Assembly (NCBI GenBank): GCA_031551515.1
Contig: JAVBNL010000011.1
Location: 62,001-126,000, forward strand
DNA: 64,000 nucleotides
Source: FLUQ01 sp031551515
GTDB lineage: Bacteria > Desulfobacterota > Desulfovibrionia > Desulfovibrionales > Desulfovibrionaceae
Direction: 5' to 3'
Made by a program: the position numbers and the translations under genes. Below are positions 41,645 to 49,823 of this stretch, in pieces; positions within the stretch are counted from its first letter, which is position 1, and every line of letters starts with the position of its first letter. The notes beneath the pieces were generated by a model. That model saw nothing but the letters and a program-made list of their open reading frames with translations. It did not search any database and was not told the DNA's origin.

Positions 41645-42766
41645 CTATTGCAATTGCAGGTACGCCAACTCGTCGGGCAACGCGAGCAGCGCGTTCGCCA
41701 AGCCCCCCATCCGCACGCCGCCGGGGCCGGGCACGCCGTAGAGTTCTTCGCGTTCCGCCGCATCATGCCTGACGGCCCGTGCGCCAAAAGCGCGGAAAGC
41801 GGCAAGAAAGCTTGCGCGCTCGGTGTCCCACAGCATTTTCGCCGCCGGACAGGGCGGCCGGGAAAGCGCCGTGCGGATTTGCGCGCGCAACGCGTTAAGC
41901 AACGCGCCCGGCTGGCCCACCTTCCAGCCCGTCAGCCAGGGCGTGCGGGTGAAGAACAGGCCCGCGTCCAGCCCCGTTTGCAGGATACCCGCCAACCCGT
42001 CAGCCACGGCCAGCAGGTCCGGGTCGTCCCAAACCAGGGGCAGATTCTCCACATCCCAGGCCGGGATGTGGCCGCAGGCCGGGGTGAAGCCGCCCAGGCG
42101 ACGCAGCAGATGCGCCAGCCAAAGGTTGGCCGCAGGAGAATCCGGCGTTTCCAGGTGGCAATAGGAAAGCGTGTAGCCACCCGCCCCGTATGCGCCGTGG
42201 ACCATGCAGGGCTGGCCGCGCAAAAAATTATGTTCCGCCGCGTCGTCGCCGTCCCCGGCCTGAAAATCCGGCCCGGCTTCGCCGTACACGGCCAGGGCGG
42301 TGACGCCGTTACCCTCTTGCGGCGCGAAACGGCCCGGCCACCAGACCGGCAGCAGCGGTTTTGGCGGCAGGCCCGGCGGGGTCAGATCATGCGGCAGCGC
42401 CGTGACAAAAAGGTGGCCGCTCATGAAATGCTGCATGCGGTTGGCAAAGCCCGCGCGGCCCCAGGGGCAGAGTTCCAGGCCGTTGTCGCCGGAAAGGGCA
42501 AGGCCCGCGCCGCCGCAAAAACCCAGATACTGCCCGCCGCGCTCTACATAGGTCCGCACGGCCGCAAGACCGGCCGGGCCGAGGGCGGCGGCCTTGTGCC
42601 GGGCGGACCCGCCGGGAACGAACAGCAAAGCCGGGTTTTCACGCGCCGGCAGCCCGTCCGCGACCTCGGCGGCGCGCACGATGCGAAAGGGAACGCGCAT
42701 GGAGCGCAAAGCCCATTCGGCCAGCGGCCCCCAAATTTCAGAGGCGTCCCAGAGAAGGTGCAGCAT
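41645..42766 (-). CDS. BPL-N (glutamine-amidotransferase-like) protein
   Basis: 373 residues. LLFVPGGSARHKAAALG, RTYVERGGQYLGFCGGAGLAL is the class I amidotransferase-like nucleophile elbow with Cys (about 85), and later GAGGYTLSYCHLETPDSPAANLWLAHLL as in the biotin-protein-ligase N-terminal (BPL_N) family. No ligase domain is present. The last 120 residues are helical and unrecognised. An in-frame TTG at 42778 overlaps the RidA stop; I prefer the ATG at 42766. Function unknown. Confidence 0.8.
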   Translation of the reverse strand: MLHLLWDASEIWGPLAEWALRSMRVPFRIVRAAEVADGLPARENPALLFVPGGSARHKAAALGPAGLAAVRTYVERGGQYLGFCGGAGLALSGDNGLELCPWGRAGFANRMQHFMSGHLFVTALPHDLTPPGLPPKPLLPVWWPGRFAPQEGNGVTALAVYGEAGPDFQAGDGDDAAEHNFLRGQPCMVHGAYGAGGYTLSYCHLETPDSPAANLWLAHLLRRLGGFTPACGHIPAWDVENLPLVWDDPDLLAVADGLAGILQTGLDAGLFFTRTPWLTGWKVGQPGALLNALRAQIRTALSRPPCPAAKMLWDTERASFLAAFRAFGARAVRHDAAEREELYGVPGPGGVRMGGLANALLALPDELAYLQLQ

Positions 42767-42774
42767 GCGGCGGC

Positions 42775-43161
42775 TCAATCCCTCACTCCGGCAATGATAT
42801 CCATCTCCACGTCCAGGTTGTCATCCAGCTCTTTGACGGCCACGGCGATGCGGGCGGGCGGGTCCTTGGGAAAGAACTCTTTATACACCGCGTTCATCTC
42901 GGGCTTGGCTTTGATGTCCGTCAGAAAGATGGTCACTTTCAGCACCTGCTCCATGCTGCTGCCCGAGGCTTCCAGCACAGCTTTAAGGTTGTTCAGAATG
43001 CGCCGGGTCTGGTTCGCCACGGAATCTTTCACCGTCTCGCCGGTTTTCGGGTCTTCCGACACCTGTCCGGAAAGAAAAACCAGGTTGCCGTAGCGCACGG
43101 CCTGCGAATAGTGGCCCGGTTCCGGGGCGTTGTCCGTGAAAATGCACTCTTTGCGCGGCAT
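42775..43161 (-). CDS. RidA-family enamine/imine deaminase
   Basis: 128 residues of the YjgF/YER057c/UK114 fold. GHYSQAVRYGNLVFLSGQVSEDPKTGE, NLKAVLEASGSSMEQVLKVTIFLTD and AVYKEFFPKDPPARIAVAVKELD are the conserved blocks, with Arg of PPARIAV in the active site. RidA hydrolyses reactive enamines such as 2-aminoacrylate. AAGGA precedes the ATG. Its stop abuts the BPL-N gene, so the two are probably co-transcribed. Confidence 0.95.
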   Translation of the reverse strand: MPRKECIFTDNAPEPGHYSQAVRYGNLVFLSGQVSEDPKTGETVKDSVANQTRRILNNLKAVLEASGSSMEQVLKVTIFLTDIKAKPEMNAVYKEFFPKDPPARIAVAVKELDDNLDVEMDIIAGVRD

Positions 43162-43183
43162 GCTCTTTTCCTTGCCTATGGGG

Positions 43184-43624
43184 TTAGCGTTTGTCCGGCC
43201 GGTATTGGTTCTCGCGCATCAGCTTCTCTCCCTCTTCCGGGGTGAGCTGCGTGGTTCTGATATCGTTGCCGATTATGCTGTCCAGCACCACGGCGAAATA
43301 CAGGCGCTCTCCGGATGCCGGGTTGATATGCAGCGTGTATTCCCAGGGTTTGTTGGGATAGGTCTGCGCAAACCGCGCTATCAGGGTGTGCGGGCCGGGC
43401 GTGACCTTCAATATGGTGTATGCGCCCGCGGGCAGGCCGAAGATATCCACGCCGTCCAGCGCGATGTCAAAGGCGATGCCGGTGCCGAAAACCGCGTGCT
43501 GCCTGATGACCACAAGCTCCGCCGCATCAAGCCCCGCCGGGGGCAGGTCGTTCACCGGGCCGTAAGCGCAGCCGCCTATCATCAGCGCGGCCAGCGCCGC
43601 CAGGATCAAAAGCGATTTACGCAT
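43184..43624 (-). CDS. DUF2846-like lipoprotein
   Basis: 146 residues. Signal peptide with lipobox MIGGC (Cys near 19). The mature part has AAELVVIRQHAVFGTGIAFDIALDGVDIFGLPAGAYTILKVTPG, a beta-sandwich pattern close to DUF2846 lipoproteins ('G-x-Y-x-x-x-x-x-x-P-G'). The ATG follows GGAGGC. Function unknown. It lies 22 nt upstream of the RidA gene. Confidence 0.78.
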   Translation of the reverse strand: MRKSLLILAALAALMIGGCAYGPVNDLPPAGLDAAELVVIRQHAVFGTGIAFDIALDGVDIFGLPAGAYTILKVTPGPHTLIARFAQTYPNKPWEYTLHINPASGERLYFAVVLDSIIGNDIRTTQLTPEEGEKLMRENQYRPDKR

Positions 43625-43791
43625 ATGCGCCTCCTTCTTCCGCGTTTCTATCAGCAGCGGCTTTTTCCGGCAACTCGGCGGGGTCCGGCGACGCATCACG
43701 GCAAACAGAGACCCCGCCCTTCCCTTGTCGGTCCCGGCAAAAGAAGCTACAAGATGTGGATTCATCATTTGCCAATCGCCGGAGACCGTGC

Positions 43792-46473
43792 ATGAGCGAA
43801 CAGAACCTGCCCAAGGGCTATGAGCCCAAAGACGTGGAAACGCGCTGGAGAGAGCGCTGGGAAAAAGAAAAGACCTTCACCCCCAGCCTGGAAGAAGCCA
43901 GAAGCAACCCCGAGGGCACCTATTCCATCGTTATCCCCCCGCCCAACGTCACGGGCAATTTGCATATCGGCCACGCCCTGAACCTGACCATGCAGGATGT
44001 TCTTTGCCGCCACGCCCGCCAGTTGGGCAAAACCGTGCTTTGGGTGCCGGGCTGCGACCACGCGGGCATCGCCACGCAAAACGTGGTTGAGCGCCGCCTG
44101 AAAGAAGAAGGCAAGAACCGTAACGATTTGGGCCGCGAAGCCTTTATCGAGCGGGTCTGGCAGTGGAAGCAGGAATACGGCGACAATATCAAGGGCCAGA
44201 TCAAGGCCATGGGCGCATCCGTCGACTGGACGCGCGAACGCTTTACCATGGACGAGGGGCTCTCGCAGGCCGTGCGCCAGGTTTTCGTGCGCTTGTTCCG
44301 CGAAGGGCTGATCTACAAGGGCGACTATATCATCAACTGGTGCGCCCGCTGCCACACGGCGCTGGCCGACGACGAAGTGGAGCACCACCCGCGCAAAAGC
44401 CACCTGTGGCAGATACGCTATACGCTGGAAGACGGTTCCGGCTCTCTGGTCATCGCCACCACCCGGCCGGAAACCATGCTGGGCGACACGGCGGTGGCCG
44501 TGCACCCGGATGACGAGCGTTATACAAGCTTCATCGGCAAAAAGGTGGTTCTGCCGCTGCTGGGCCGCCGCATCCCGGTCATTGCCGACGCCTATGTGGA
44601 TATGGAATTCGGCACCGGCGCGCTGAAAGTCACCCCGTCGCACGACCACAACGACTGGGACCTGGGCCACAAGCACCAGCTTGAATTCATTCAGGTCATG
44701 GATGAAGAAGGCCGCATGAATCAGGCCGCCGGGCCCTATGCCGGGCTGATGAAAGACGAGGCCCGAGCCCGCGTGGTCGAAGATCTGGAAAAAAGCGGCG
44801 AGCTGGTCAGCATTGAAAACTACGAACACAGCGTGGGCCTGTGCTACCGCTGCAAAGAGATCATCGAACCGCACGTTTCAACGCAGTGGTTCGTGAAAGT
44901 CGCGCCCCTGGCCGCCAAAGCCAAAGCGGCCATGGCCGCGGACGAGAGCGGCGACACGCGCATTTACCCCCCCTCCTGGCTGAAGACGTACTATAACTGG
45001 ATGGACAACATCCGCGACTGGTGCATCAGCCGCCAGATCTGGTGGGGCCACCGCATACCGGCCTGGACCTGCGATAACTGCGGCAAGCTGCTGGTGGAAA
45101 TGGACGCGCCCGACACCTGCCCGGATTGCGCCGGCACAAAATTCACGCAAGACGAAGACGTGCTCGATACCTGGTTCTCTTCCGCGCTTTGGCCCTTTTC
45201 CACTCTGGGCTGGCCGGAAAAGACGGAAGAGCTGAAGCTCTTCTATCCCACTTCCGTGCTGGTCACGGGTTTTGACATCCTCTTCTTCTGGGTGGCCCGC
45301 ATGATGATGATGGGCATTCACTTCATGGGGGAGGTGCCCTTCCGCCACACCTACATCCATGCCCTGGTGCGCGACGCCGACGGCAAAAAGATGTCCAAAT
45401 CCACGGGCAACGTCATCAACCCGCTGGAAATGATCGACCAGTTCGGCACCGATTCCTTGCGCTTCACGCTGACCGCCTTCGCCGCCATGGGCCGCGACAT
45501 CAAGCTGTCGGTGGAACGCATCGAGGGCTACCGCCATTTCGTGAACAAGATCTGGAACGCGGCCCGCTTCGCGCTGATGAACTTTGAAGACGACTCATTC
45601 ATCCAAAAGGACGTCGATTTGGGCGCTGTTTCCGGCAGCCACCACCAGTGGATGCTGCACCGGCTGGAAGCGATCAAAGAGAGTACCAAAGCCTCTATCG
45701 CCGAATACCGCTTCAACGACGCGGCCCAGAACCTGTATACCTTCATCTGGAACGAAATCTGCGACTGGTACCTGGAGCTGATCAAGCCGGATATGCAGGA
45801 AGGCGGCGACAAAAAAGCCACCGCCCAATACGTGCTGTGGACGACCTTACGCGAAACGCTCATTCTGCTGCACCCCATCATGCCCTATGTCACGGCGGAA
45901 ATTTGGTCCGCCCTGCCGGGGCACCAAAGCATGGACGACATCGCGGTGCAGCGCTACCCCGCCGCCCGGCCCGCCTGCGTGAAGCCTGATGCGGCCGCGC
46001 AAATGGAAATGATTCAGGCGGCGATCAGCGCGGTGCGCACCATCCGGGCGGAACTTTCCATCGCGCCTTCGCTCAAGCTGACCGCCATCGTCCGCCCCAC
46101 GGACAAGGCGGCGGCGGATGCGCTGGAAAGCCACCGGGCCATGATCCTGTTCCTGGCGCGGCTTGAAAACCTGATCGTCGATGCGAACGCCGTGGCCCCC
46201 AAAGCCTCCGCCAGCCAGGTGGCGGCGGGGAACGAGATCATCGTGCCTTTGAGCGGCGCGGTGGATTTCGGCGCGGAACTCGCCCGTCTGGACAAGGAAC
46301 TGGCAAAAATGGACAAAGAGCACGCCATGCTCAGCGGCAAGCTGGCCAACGAAAACTACGTCGGCCGCGCCCCGGCGGAGGTGGTGGAACGCGACAAGGC
46401 CCGCGTGGCCGAGCTGGCGGACGCGAAAATGAAAATGCTGGCCCTGCAGGCGCGGTTCCGCGAAGCGATGTAA
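43792..46473 (+). CDS. valS: Valyl-tRNA synthetase
   Basis: 893 residues, class I. PPPNVTGNLHIGHALNLTM has the HIGH motif, GKKMSKSTGNVINP the KMSKS motif, and TTRPETMLGDTAVAVHPDD the editing domain. A C-terminal coiled coil (ELARLDKELAKMDKEHAMLSGKL) is the family tRNA-binding arm. Zinc-finger-like CDNCGKLL and CPDC pairs lie near 440-460. I start at MSEQNLPKGYEP; an upstream in-frame ATG adds unrelated residues. Confidence 0.98.
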   Translation: MSEQNLPKGYEPKDVETRWRERWEKEKTFTPSLEEARSNPEGTYSIVIPPPNVTGNLHIGHALNLTMQDVLCRHARQLGKTVLWVPGCDHAGIATQNVVERRLKEEGKNRNDLGREAFIERVWQWKQEYGDNIKGQIKAMGASVDWTRERFTMDEGLSQAVRQVFVRLFREGLIYKGDYIINWCARCHTALADDEVEHHPRKSHLWQIRYTLEDGSGSLVIATTRPETMLGDTAVAVHPDDERYTSFIGKKVVLPLLGRRIPVIADAYVDMEFGTGALKVTPSHDHNDWDLGHKHQLEFIQVMDEEGRMNQAAGPYAGLMKDEARARVVEDLEKSGELVSIENYEHSVGLCYRCKEIIEPHVSTQWFVKVAPLAAKAKAAMAADESGDTRIYPPSWLKTYYNWMDNIRDWCISRQIWWGHRIPAWTCDNCGKLLVEMDAPDTCPDCAGTKFTQDEDVLDTWFSSALWPFSTLGWPEKTEELKLFYPTSVLVTGFDILFFWVARMMMMGIHFMGEVPFRHTYIHALVRDADGKKMSKSTGNVINPLEMIDQFGTDSLRFTLTAFAAMGRDIKLSVERIEGYRHFVNKIWNAARFALMNFEDDSFIQKDVDLGAVSGSHHQWMLHRLEAIKESTKASIAEYRFNDAAQNLYTFIWNEICDWYLELIKPDMQEGGDKKATAQYVLWTTLRETLILLHPIMPYVTAEIWSALPGHQSMDDIAVQRYPAARPACVKPDAAAQMEMIQAAISAVRTIRAELSIAPSLKLTAIVRPTDKAAADALESHRAMILFLARLENLIVDANAVAPKASASQVAAGNEIIVPLSGAVDFGAELARLDKELAKMDKEHAMLSGKLANENYVGRAPAEVVERDKARVAELADAKMKMLALQARFREAM

Positions 46474-46512
46474 GAACATCCGGGGAGGCGGAGCCCCCCC
46501 GGCCCCCTCCGG

Positions 46513-46531
46513 CAGGGGCATGATGCCCCTG
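46513..46531. repeat. Short perfect hairpin downstream of valS
   Basis: CAGGGGCAT, one base, ATGCCCCTG: a palindrome in a GC-rich 83-bp gap. It lacks a T-tract, so it may be a REP-like element or a weak terminator. Confidence 0.5.
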
Positions 46532-46556
46532 CACCCGCGATAGTGAAGGAATCGGA

Positions 46557-47051
46557 ATGCTGAAAGCTGTTGCCACCGTCTGTTTGTCTTTTTGCCTGCT
46601 GCTCTGCACGGTGGCTTCCACTTCTGCCGCCGAAAACAAAGGCAAGGCCTGGGACCAGTCGGCCGCTCTTTCCGGCACCTGGACCGTGGACGCCGTTGCC
46701 ACGGCGGAAGCCATTTTTGAAGAAGTACGCGAAAAAGAATATTCGCACCTTTCCGCCGGCGGCCGCATCCAGGCCAAAGAAAAACTGGCGGAATACTTCA
46801 CCGGCATCACCGTGACCATCGACATCGCCCAGCGCAAATACCTGGTGGCCAAAGAAAGCAAGGCCGAGGGCAAAGAAACCCTGGAAAACAGAACCATCAC
46901 CAATGTGGAGATCAAAGACGGCCTTATTTACCTCAAACGCGGCAGCGGCGTCGGCAGAGAGGGCTACCTGATCCGGCCGGACGGAACCGTGACGGGTTAT
47001 GAGATGAAAGACGGCAAACGTTCCGTGGTCTTCATCATGCGCAAAAAATAA
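46557..47051 (+). CDS. Small secreted protein, first of a tandem pair
   Basis: 164 residues with a signal peptide (about 1-23, ending STSAA). The mature part starts LSGTWTVDAVATAEAIFEEV, has ITVTIDIAQRKYLVAKESK, and closes with YLKRGSGVGREGYLIRPDG and RSVVFIMRKK, a small beta-barrel pattern. The next gene has the same opening (L-x-G-x-W-x-x-D) and the same 'V-x-x-D-I-x-x' strand, so they are likely paralogues. GAAGGA precedes the ATG. Function unknown. Confidence 0.72.
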   Translation: MLKAVATVCLSFCLLLCTVASTSAAENKGKAWDQSAALSGTWTVDAVATAEAIFEEVREKEYSHLSAGGRIQAKEKLAEYFTGITVTIDIAQRKYLVAKESKAEGKETLENRTITNVEIKDGLIYLKRGSGVGREGYLIRPDGTVTGYEMKDGKRSVVFIMRKK

Positions 47052-47062
47052 GCGAGAAAAGC

Positions 47063-47539
47063 ATGCCCCGTTTCCTTCGTCCTTTGCTGCCCGCCCTTTT
47101 GCTCTTACTTGCGTTGCCCTTTGCGGCGCCTTTCGCGGCATCAGGCGCCGATGCCCCTGCCCTGCCTGCATCCACCCTGACCGGCGGCTGGCAAATCGAC
47201 TCCGCTCTGGGCACGGCCAAAGCGGGCAAAGAAGCGGAATTCGCCAAAGATCGCGCGGAATTTGCCGGATTTATCGAGGTCATCGACATCTCTCGCGGCA
47301 CCTGGGCTCTGTTTATGGCCGAAGACGGCTTTATGATCACGGATGCGGCCATCGAAAAAGTCGAGGCCGCGCCCGGCGGCCGCTATGCCCTGCAATACCG
47401 AAACATACCGAAGGTCATGGTCTATACGGTCAAAGACAAAGACACCCTGGCGGTGGATATCGACAGCGGCACCCTTATTTACAAACGCCTGCCGCAGAAC
47501 AAAATACCCAAACGCCCCAAACCGGGGACGCTGCGATAA
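47063..47539 (+). CDS. Small secreted protein, second of a tandem pair
   Basis: 158 residues; signal peptide about 1-29 (LLPALLLLLALPFAAPFAASGA). The mature part has LTGGWQIDSALGTAKAGKEAEF, IEVIDISRGTWALF and ALQYRNIPKVMVYTVKDKDTLAVDIDSGTLIYKRL. Overall like the preceding protein but shorter. It starts 11 nt after it. No named family recognised. Its neighbour downstream is the tetrapyrrole fusion gene, 15 nt away, but no link in function is evident. Confidence 0.7.
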   Translation: MPRFLRPLLPALLLLLALPFAAPFAASGADAPALPASTLTGGWQIDSALGTAKAGKEAEFAKDRAEFAGFIEVIDISRGTWALFMAEDGFMITDAAIEKVEAAPGGRYALQYRNIPKVMVYTVKDKDTLAVDIDSGTLIYKRLPQNKIPKRPKPGTLR

Positions 47540-47554
47540 TCTGAAAGGAATACC

Positions 47555-49075
47555 ATGACGGGCACTGTTTATCTCATCGGCGCGGGTCCCGGCGACCCCG
47601 GCCTTTTCACCCTGCGGGGCAAAGAGCTGCTCAGCCGTTGCGACGTGGTGGTCTATGACTATCTGGCCAACGACGCGCTGCTGGCGCACGCCAGGTTTGA
47701 CGCCGAACTGATCTACGCGGGCAAGTCCGGCGGCAACCACAGCATGCCCCAAAAGGACATCAACCGCCTGATCGTGGAAAAAGCTCGGGAAGGCAAAAGC
47801 GTGGCCCGGCTGAAAGGCGGCGACCCCTACATGTTCGGGCGCGGCTCTGAAGAGGCGGAAGAACTGGCGGAAGCGGGCATACCCTTTGAAGTGGTGCCCG
47901 GCGTGACCAGCGCCATTGCGGGCCCGGCCTACGCGGGCATTTCGCTGACCCACCGGGCCTATGCCTCATCCGTCATTTTCGCCACCGGCCACGAAGACCC
48001 CACAAAGCCCGAATCCGCCCATGACTGGAAGGCGCTGGCCACCGGCGGCAGCACCCTGGTCTTTTTCATGGGCATGAAAAACTTACCGGATATTGTCCGC
48101 AAACTTACCGATAACGGTATGGACCCAAAAACCCCGTCCGCATTGGTTCGCTGGGGCACAACGGCGGAGCACCGCAGCGCGGTCACAGACCTGCAAGGCC
48201 TGCCCCGCCTGGCGGAAGAGCAAAATTTCAGCGCGCCGTCGCTCATCGTCATCGGCAAGGTGGTCACGCTGCGCGAAAAGCTCGGCTGGTTCGAACAACG
48301 CCCCTTGCTGGGCAAGGGTGTTGTGGTCACCCGTTCGCGCGAGCAGGCTTCAGGCCTTTCCGCGCTGCTGGCAGGGGAAGGCGCGCGGGTCATCGAATTT
48401 CCCACAATCAGCGTCACAGGGCTGGACGATTACGCCCCGGTACGCGAGGCCGCCTGCCGCCTGCGCGAATATGACTGGGTGGTTTTCACCTCGGCCAACG
48501 GGGTGGACTTTTTCTGGCGCGAGCTGGATTCTTTGGGCCTGGATTCGCGCGCCTTCGCCGCCTGCCGCGTGGCGGCCATCGGCCCGGCCACGGCAAAACG
48601 CCTTGCGGCGCGCGGCATCCGCCCCGACTTCACCCCGCAAGCCTTCGTTGCGGAAAGCGCCCTTGCGGGCCTTGTGGCCCAAGGCGTTTCCGGCCGGAAC
48701 ATTCTTATCCCCAGGGCTCTCAATGCCCGCGACGTGCTGCCCCAAGGCCTGACGGATGCCGGAGCCCATGTGCACGTTCTGCCCGTGTATGCCACAACGC
48801 CTGTGAACAGCGGGCGGGAAAAGGTGCTGGAGCTTTTGAACCAGGGCGGCATCCAGTACGTGACCTTTAGCTCTTCGTCCACAGTGACCAATTTTCTGAA
48901 ACAAATTCCTGCGGATACGCTGAAAAAACACCCGAACCTGCGCTTCGCCTGCATCGGGCCGGTCACGGCCAAGACGCTGGAAGAAGCTGGCCTGACTTGC
49001 CATATCCAGCCGGAAGAATTTACCATTCCAGCTTTAGTCAAGGCGCTTATAACCTCCGCAACCCAAGAGAGGTAA
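47555..49075 (+). CDS. cobA-hemD: Fused uroporphyrinogen-III C-methyltransferase / uroporphyrinogen-III synthase
   Basis: 506 residues. Residues 1-240 are the SAM methyltransferase (CobA/SUMT): YLIGAGPGDPGLFTLRGKELL, RLKGGDPYMFGRGSEEAEEL, GVTSAIAGPAYAGISLTHR and FMGMKNLP. Residues 255-500 are HemD: GVVVTRSREQASGLSALL, WVVFTSANGVDFFWREL, AAIGPATAKRLAARGIRPDF and YVTFSSSSTVTNFLKQ. It makes uroporphyrinogen III and precorrin-2, the entry to siroheme, heme d1 and cobalamin. The fusion order is common in Desulfovibrio and Gram-positives. GAAAGGA precedes the ATG. Confidence 0.95.
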   Translation: MTGTVYLIGAGPGDPGLFTLRGKELLSRCDVVVYDYLANDALLAHARFDAELIYAGKSGGNHSMPQKDINRLIVEKAREGKSVARLKGGDPYMFGRGSEEAEELAEAGIPFEVVPGVTSAIAGPAYAGISLTHRAYASSVIFATGHEDPTKPESAHDWKALATGGSTLVFFMGMKNLPDIVRKLTDNGMDPKTPSALVRWGTTAEHRSAVTDLQGLPRLAEEQNFSAPSLIVIGKVVTLREKLGWFEQRPLLGKGVVVTRSREQASGLSALLAGEGARVIEFPTISVTGLDDYAPVREAACRLREYDWVVFTSANGVDFFWRELDSLGLDSRAFAACRVAAIGPATAKRLAARGIRPDFTPQAFVAESALAGLVAQGVSGRNILIPRALNARDVLPQGLTDAGAHVHVLPVYATTPVNSGREKVLELLNQGGIQYVTFSSSSTVTNFLKQIPADTLKKHPNLRFACIGPVTAKTLEEAGLTCHIQPEEFTIPALVKALITSATQER

Positions 49076-49078
49076 GCC

Positions 49079-49822
49079 ATGCTGCGCATCGCGGTTCTCG
49101 CATCCGGCCGTGGGGGCAATTTACAGGCCATTCTGCGCCGCCTGGCCGAGGGGCGCATTCACGCCCGCATCGTCAAGGTGCTCTCCAACGTGCCGGACGC
49201 CCCGGCCCTGGATGTGGCCCGCGGGGCGGGCATACCGGTCTGGGCCAAAAGCCATACGGATTTTGCGGACCGCGCCGCCTTTGATGCGGCCATGCTGGCG
49301 GAACTGCGCGAAGCGGATGTGGAAGCCGTTATCCTTGCCGGGTACATGCGGCTGCTCTCTTCCGCTTTTATCCACGCCTATTCCGGCAAGATACTGAACA
49401 TTCACCCTTCCCTTCTGCCCGCCTTTCCCGGCGTTGACGGCGGCGGCGACACGTTGGCCTACGGCGCGAAGCTGGCCGGCTGCACCGTGCACTTCGTAGT
49501 GGAAGACATGGATGCGGGCCCGGTGATCATTCAGGCGGCCTTGCCCGTGCGCGAAGGCGACACCAAAGAAAGCCTGATGCCCCGCGTGCACACGCTTGAG
49601 CACCGCATCTACCCCCAGGCGGTTCAGTGGCTGGCCACGAACCGCCTGCGTATCAAGGGCCGCCAGGTGCGCCTGCTGCCGCCGGAAAAGAAGGAGGAAT
49701 CGGAATACGAGGCGACTTTGCGCTTCGCCGCCAGCTCCCTTTCCGCCGTGGACGACGATTGCGCCCGCCCCGCCCCGGCCCTGGAATGCCTGATAAACCC
49801 GCCCCTGGAAGAAGGGTTCTGA
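49079..49822 (+). CDS. purN: Phosphoribosylglycinamide formyltransferase
   Basis: 247 residues; transfers a formyl group from 10-formyl-THF in purine synthesis. VLASGRGGNLQAIL is the phosphate loop, VILAGYMRLLS folate site, NIHPSLLPAFPG catalytic Asn-x-His, and GCTVHFVVEDMDAGPVIIQAA has the catalytic Asp. The protein is about 40 residues longer than E. coli PurN: the C-terminal part past RLRIKGRQVRLL is an extension (KKEESEYEATLRFAASSL). It starts 3 nt after cobA-hemD. Confidence 0.94.
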   Translation: MLRIAVLASGRGGNLQAILRRLAEGRIHARIVKVLSNVPDAPALDVARGAGIPVWAKSHTDFADRAAFDAAMLAELREADVEAVILAGYMRLLSSAFIHAYSGKILNIHPSLLPAFPGVDGGGDTLAYGAKLAGCTVHFVVEDMDAGPVIIQAALPVREGDTKESLMPRVHTLEHRIYPQAVQWLATNRLRIKGRQVRLLPPEKKEESEYEATLRFAASSLSAVDDDCARPAPALECLINPPLEEGF

Positions 49823-49823
49823 G

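Noticed and set aside
41648..43093. 481-codon plus-strand frame over the BPL-N and RidA genes
   Set aside because: Antisense shadow; both minus-strand genes have clear family motifs.
8482..43704. The 12-mer GCATCACGGCAA at about 8484, 12951 and 43692
   Set aside because: One copy is inside a coding tail and the contexts do not otherwise align; too short to call a repeat family.
43660..43740. Possible fourth family A element upstream of valS (inverted GGCGGGGTC / GACCCCGCC arms)
   Set aside because: It lacks the GTACTC-N5-GTAC loop and the flanking blocks.
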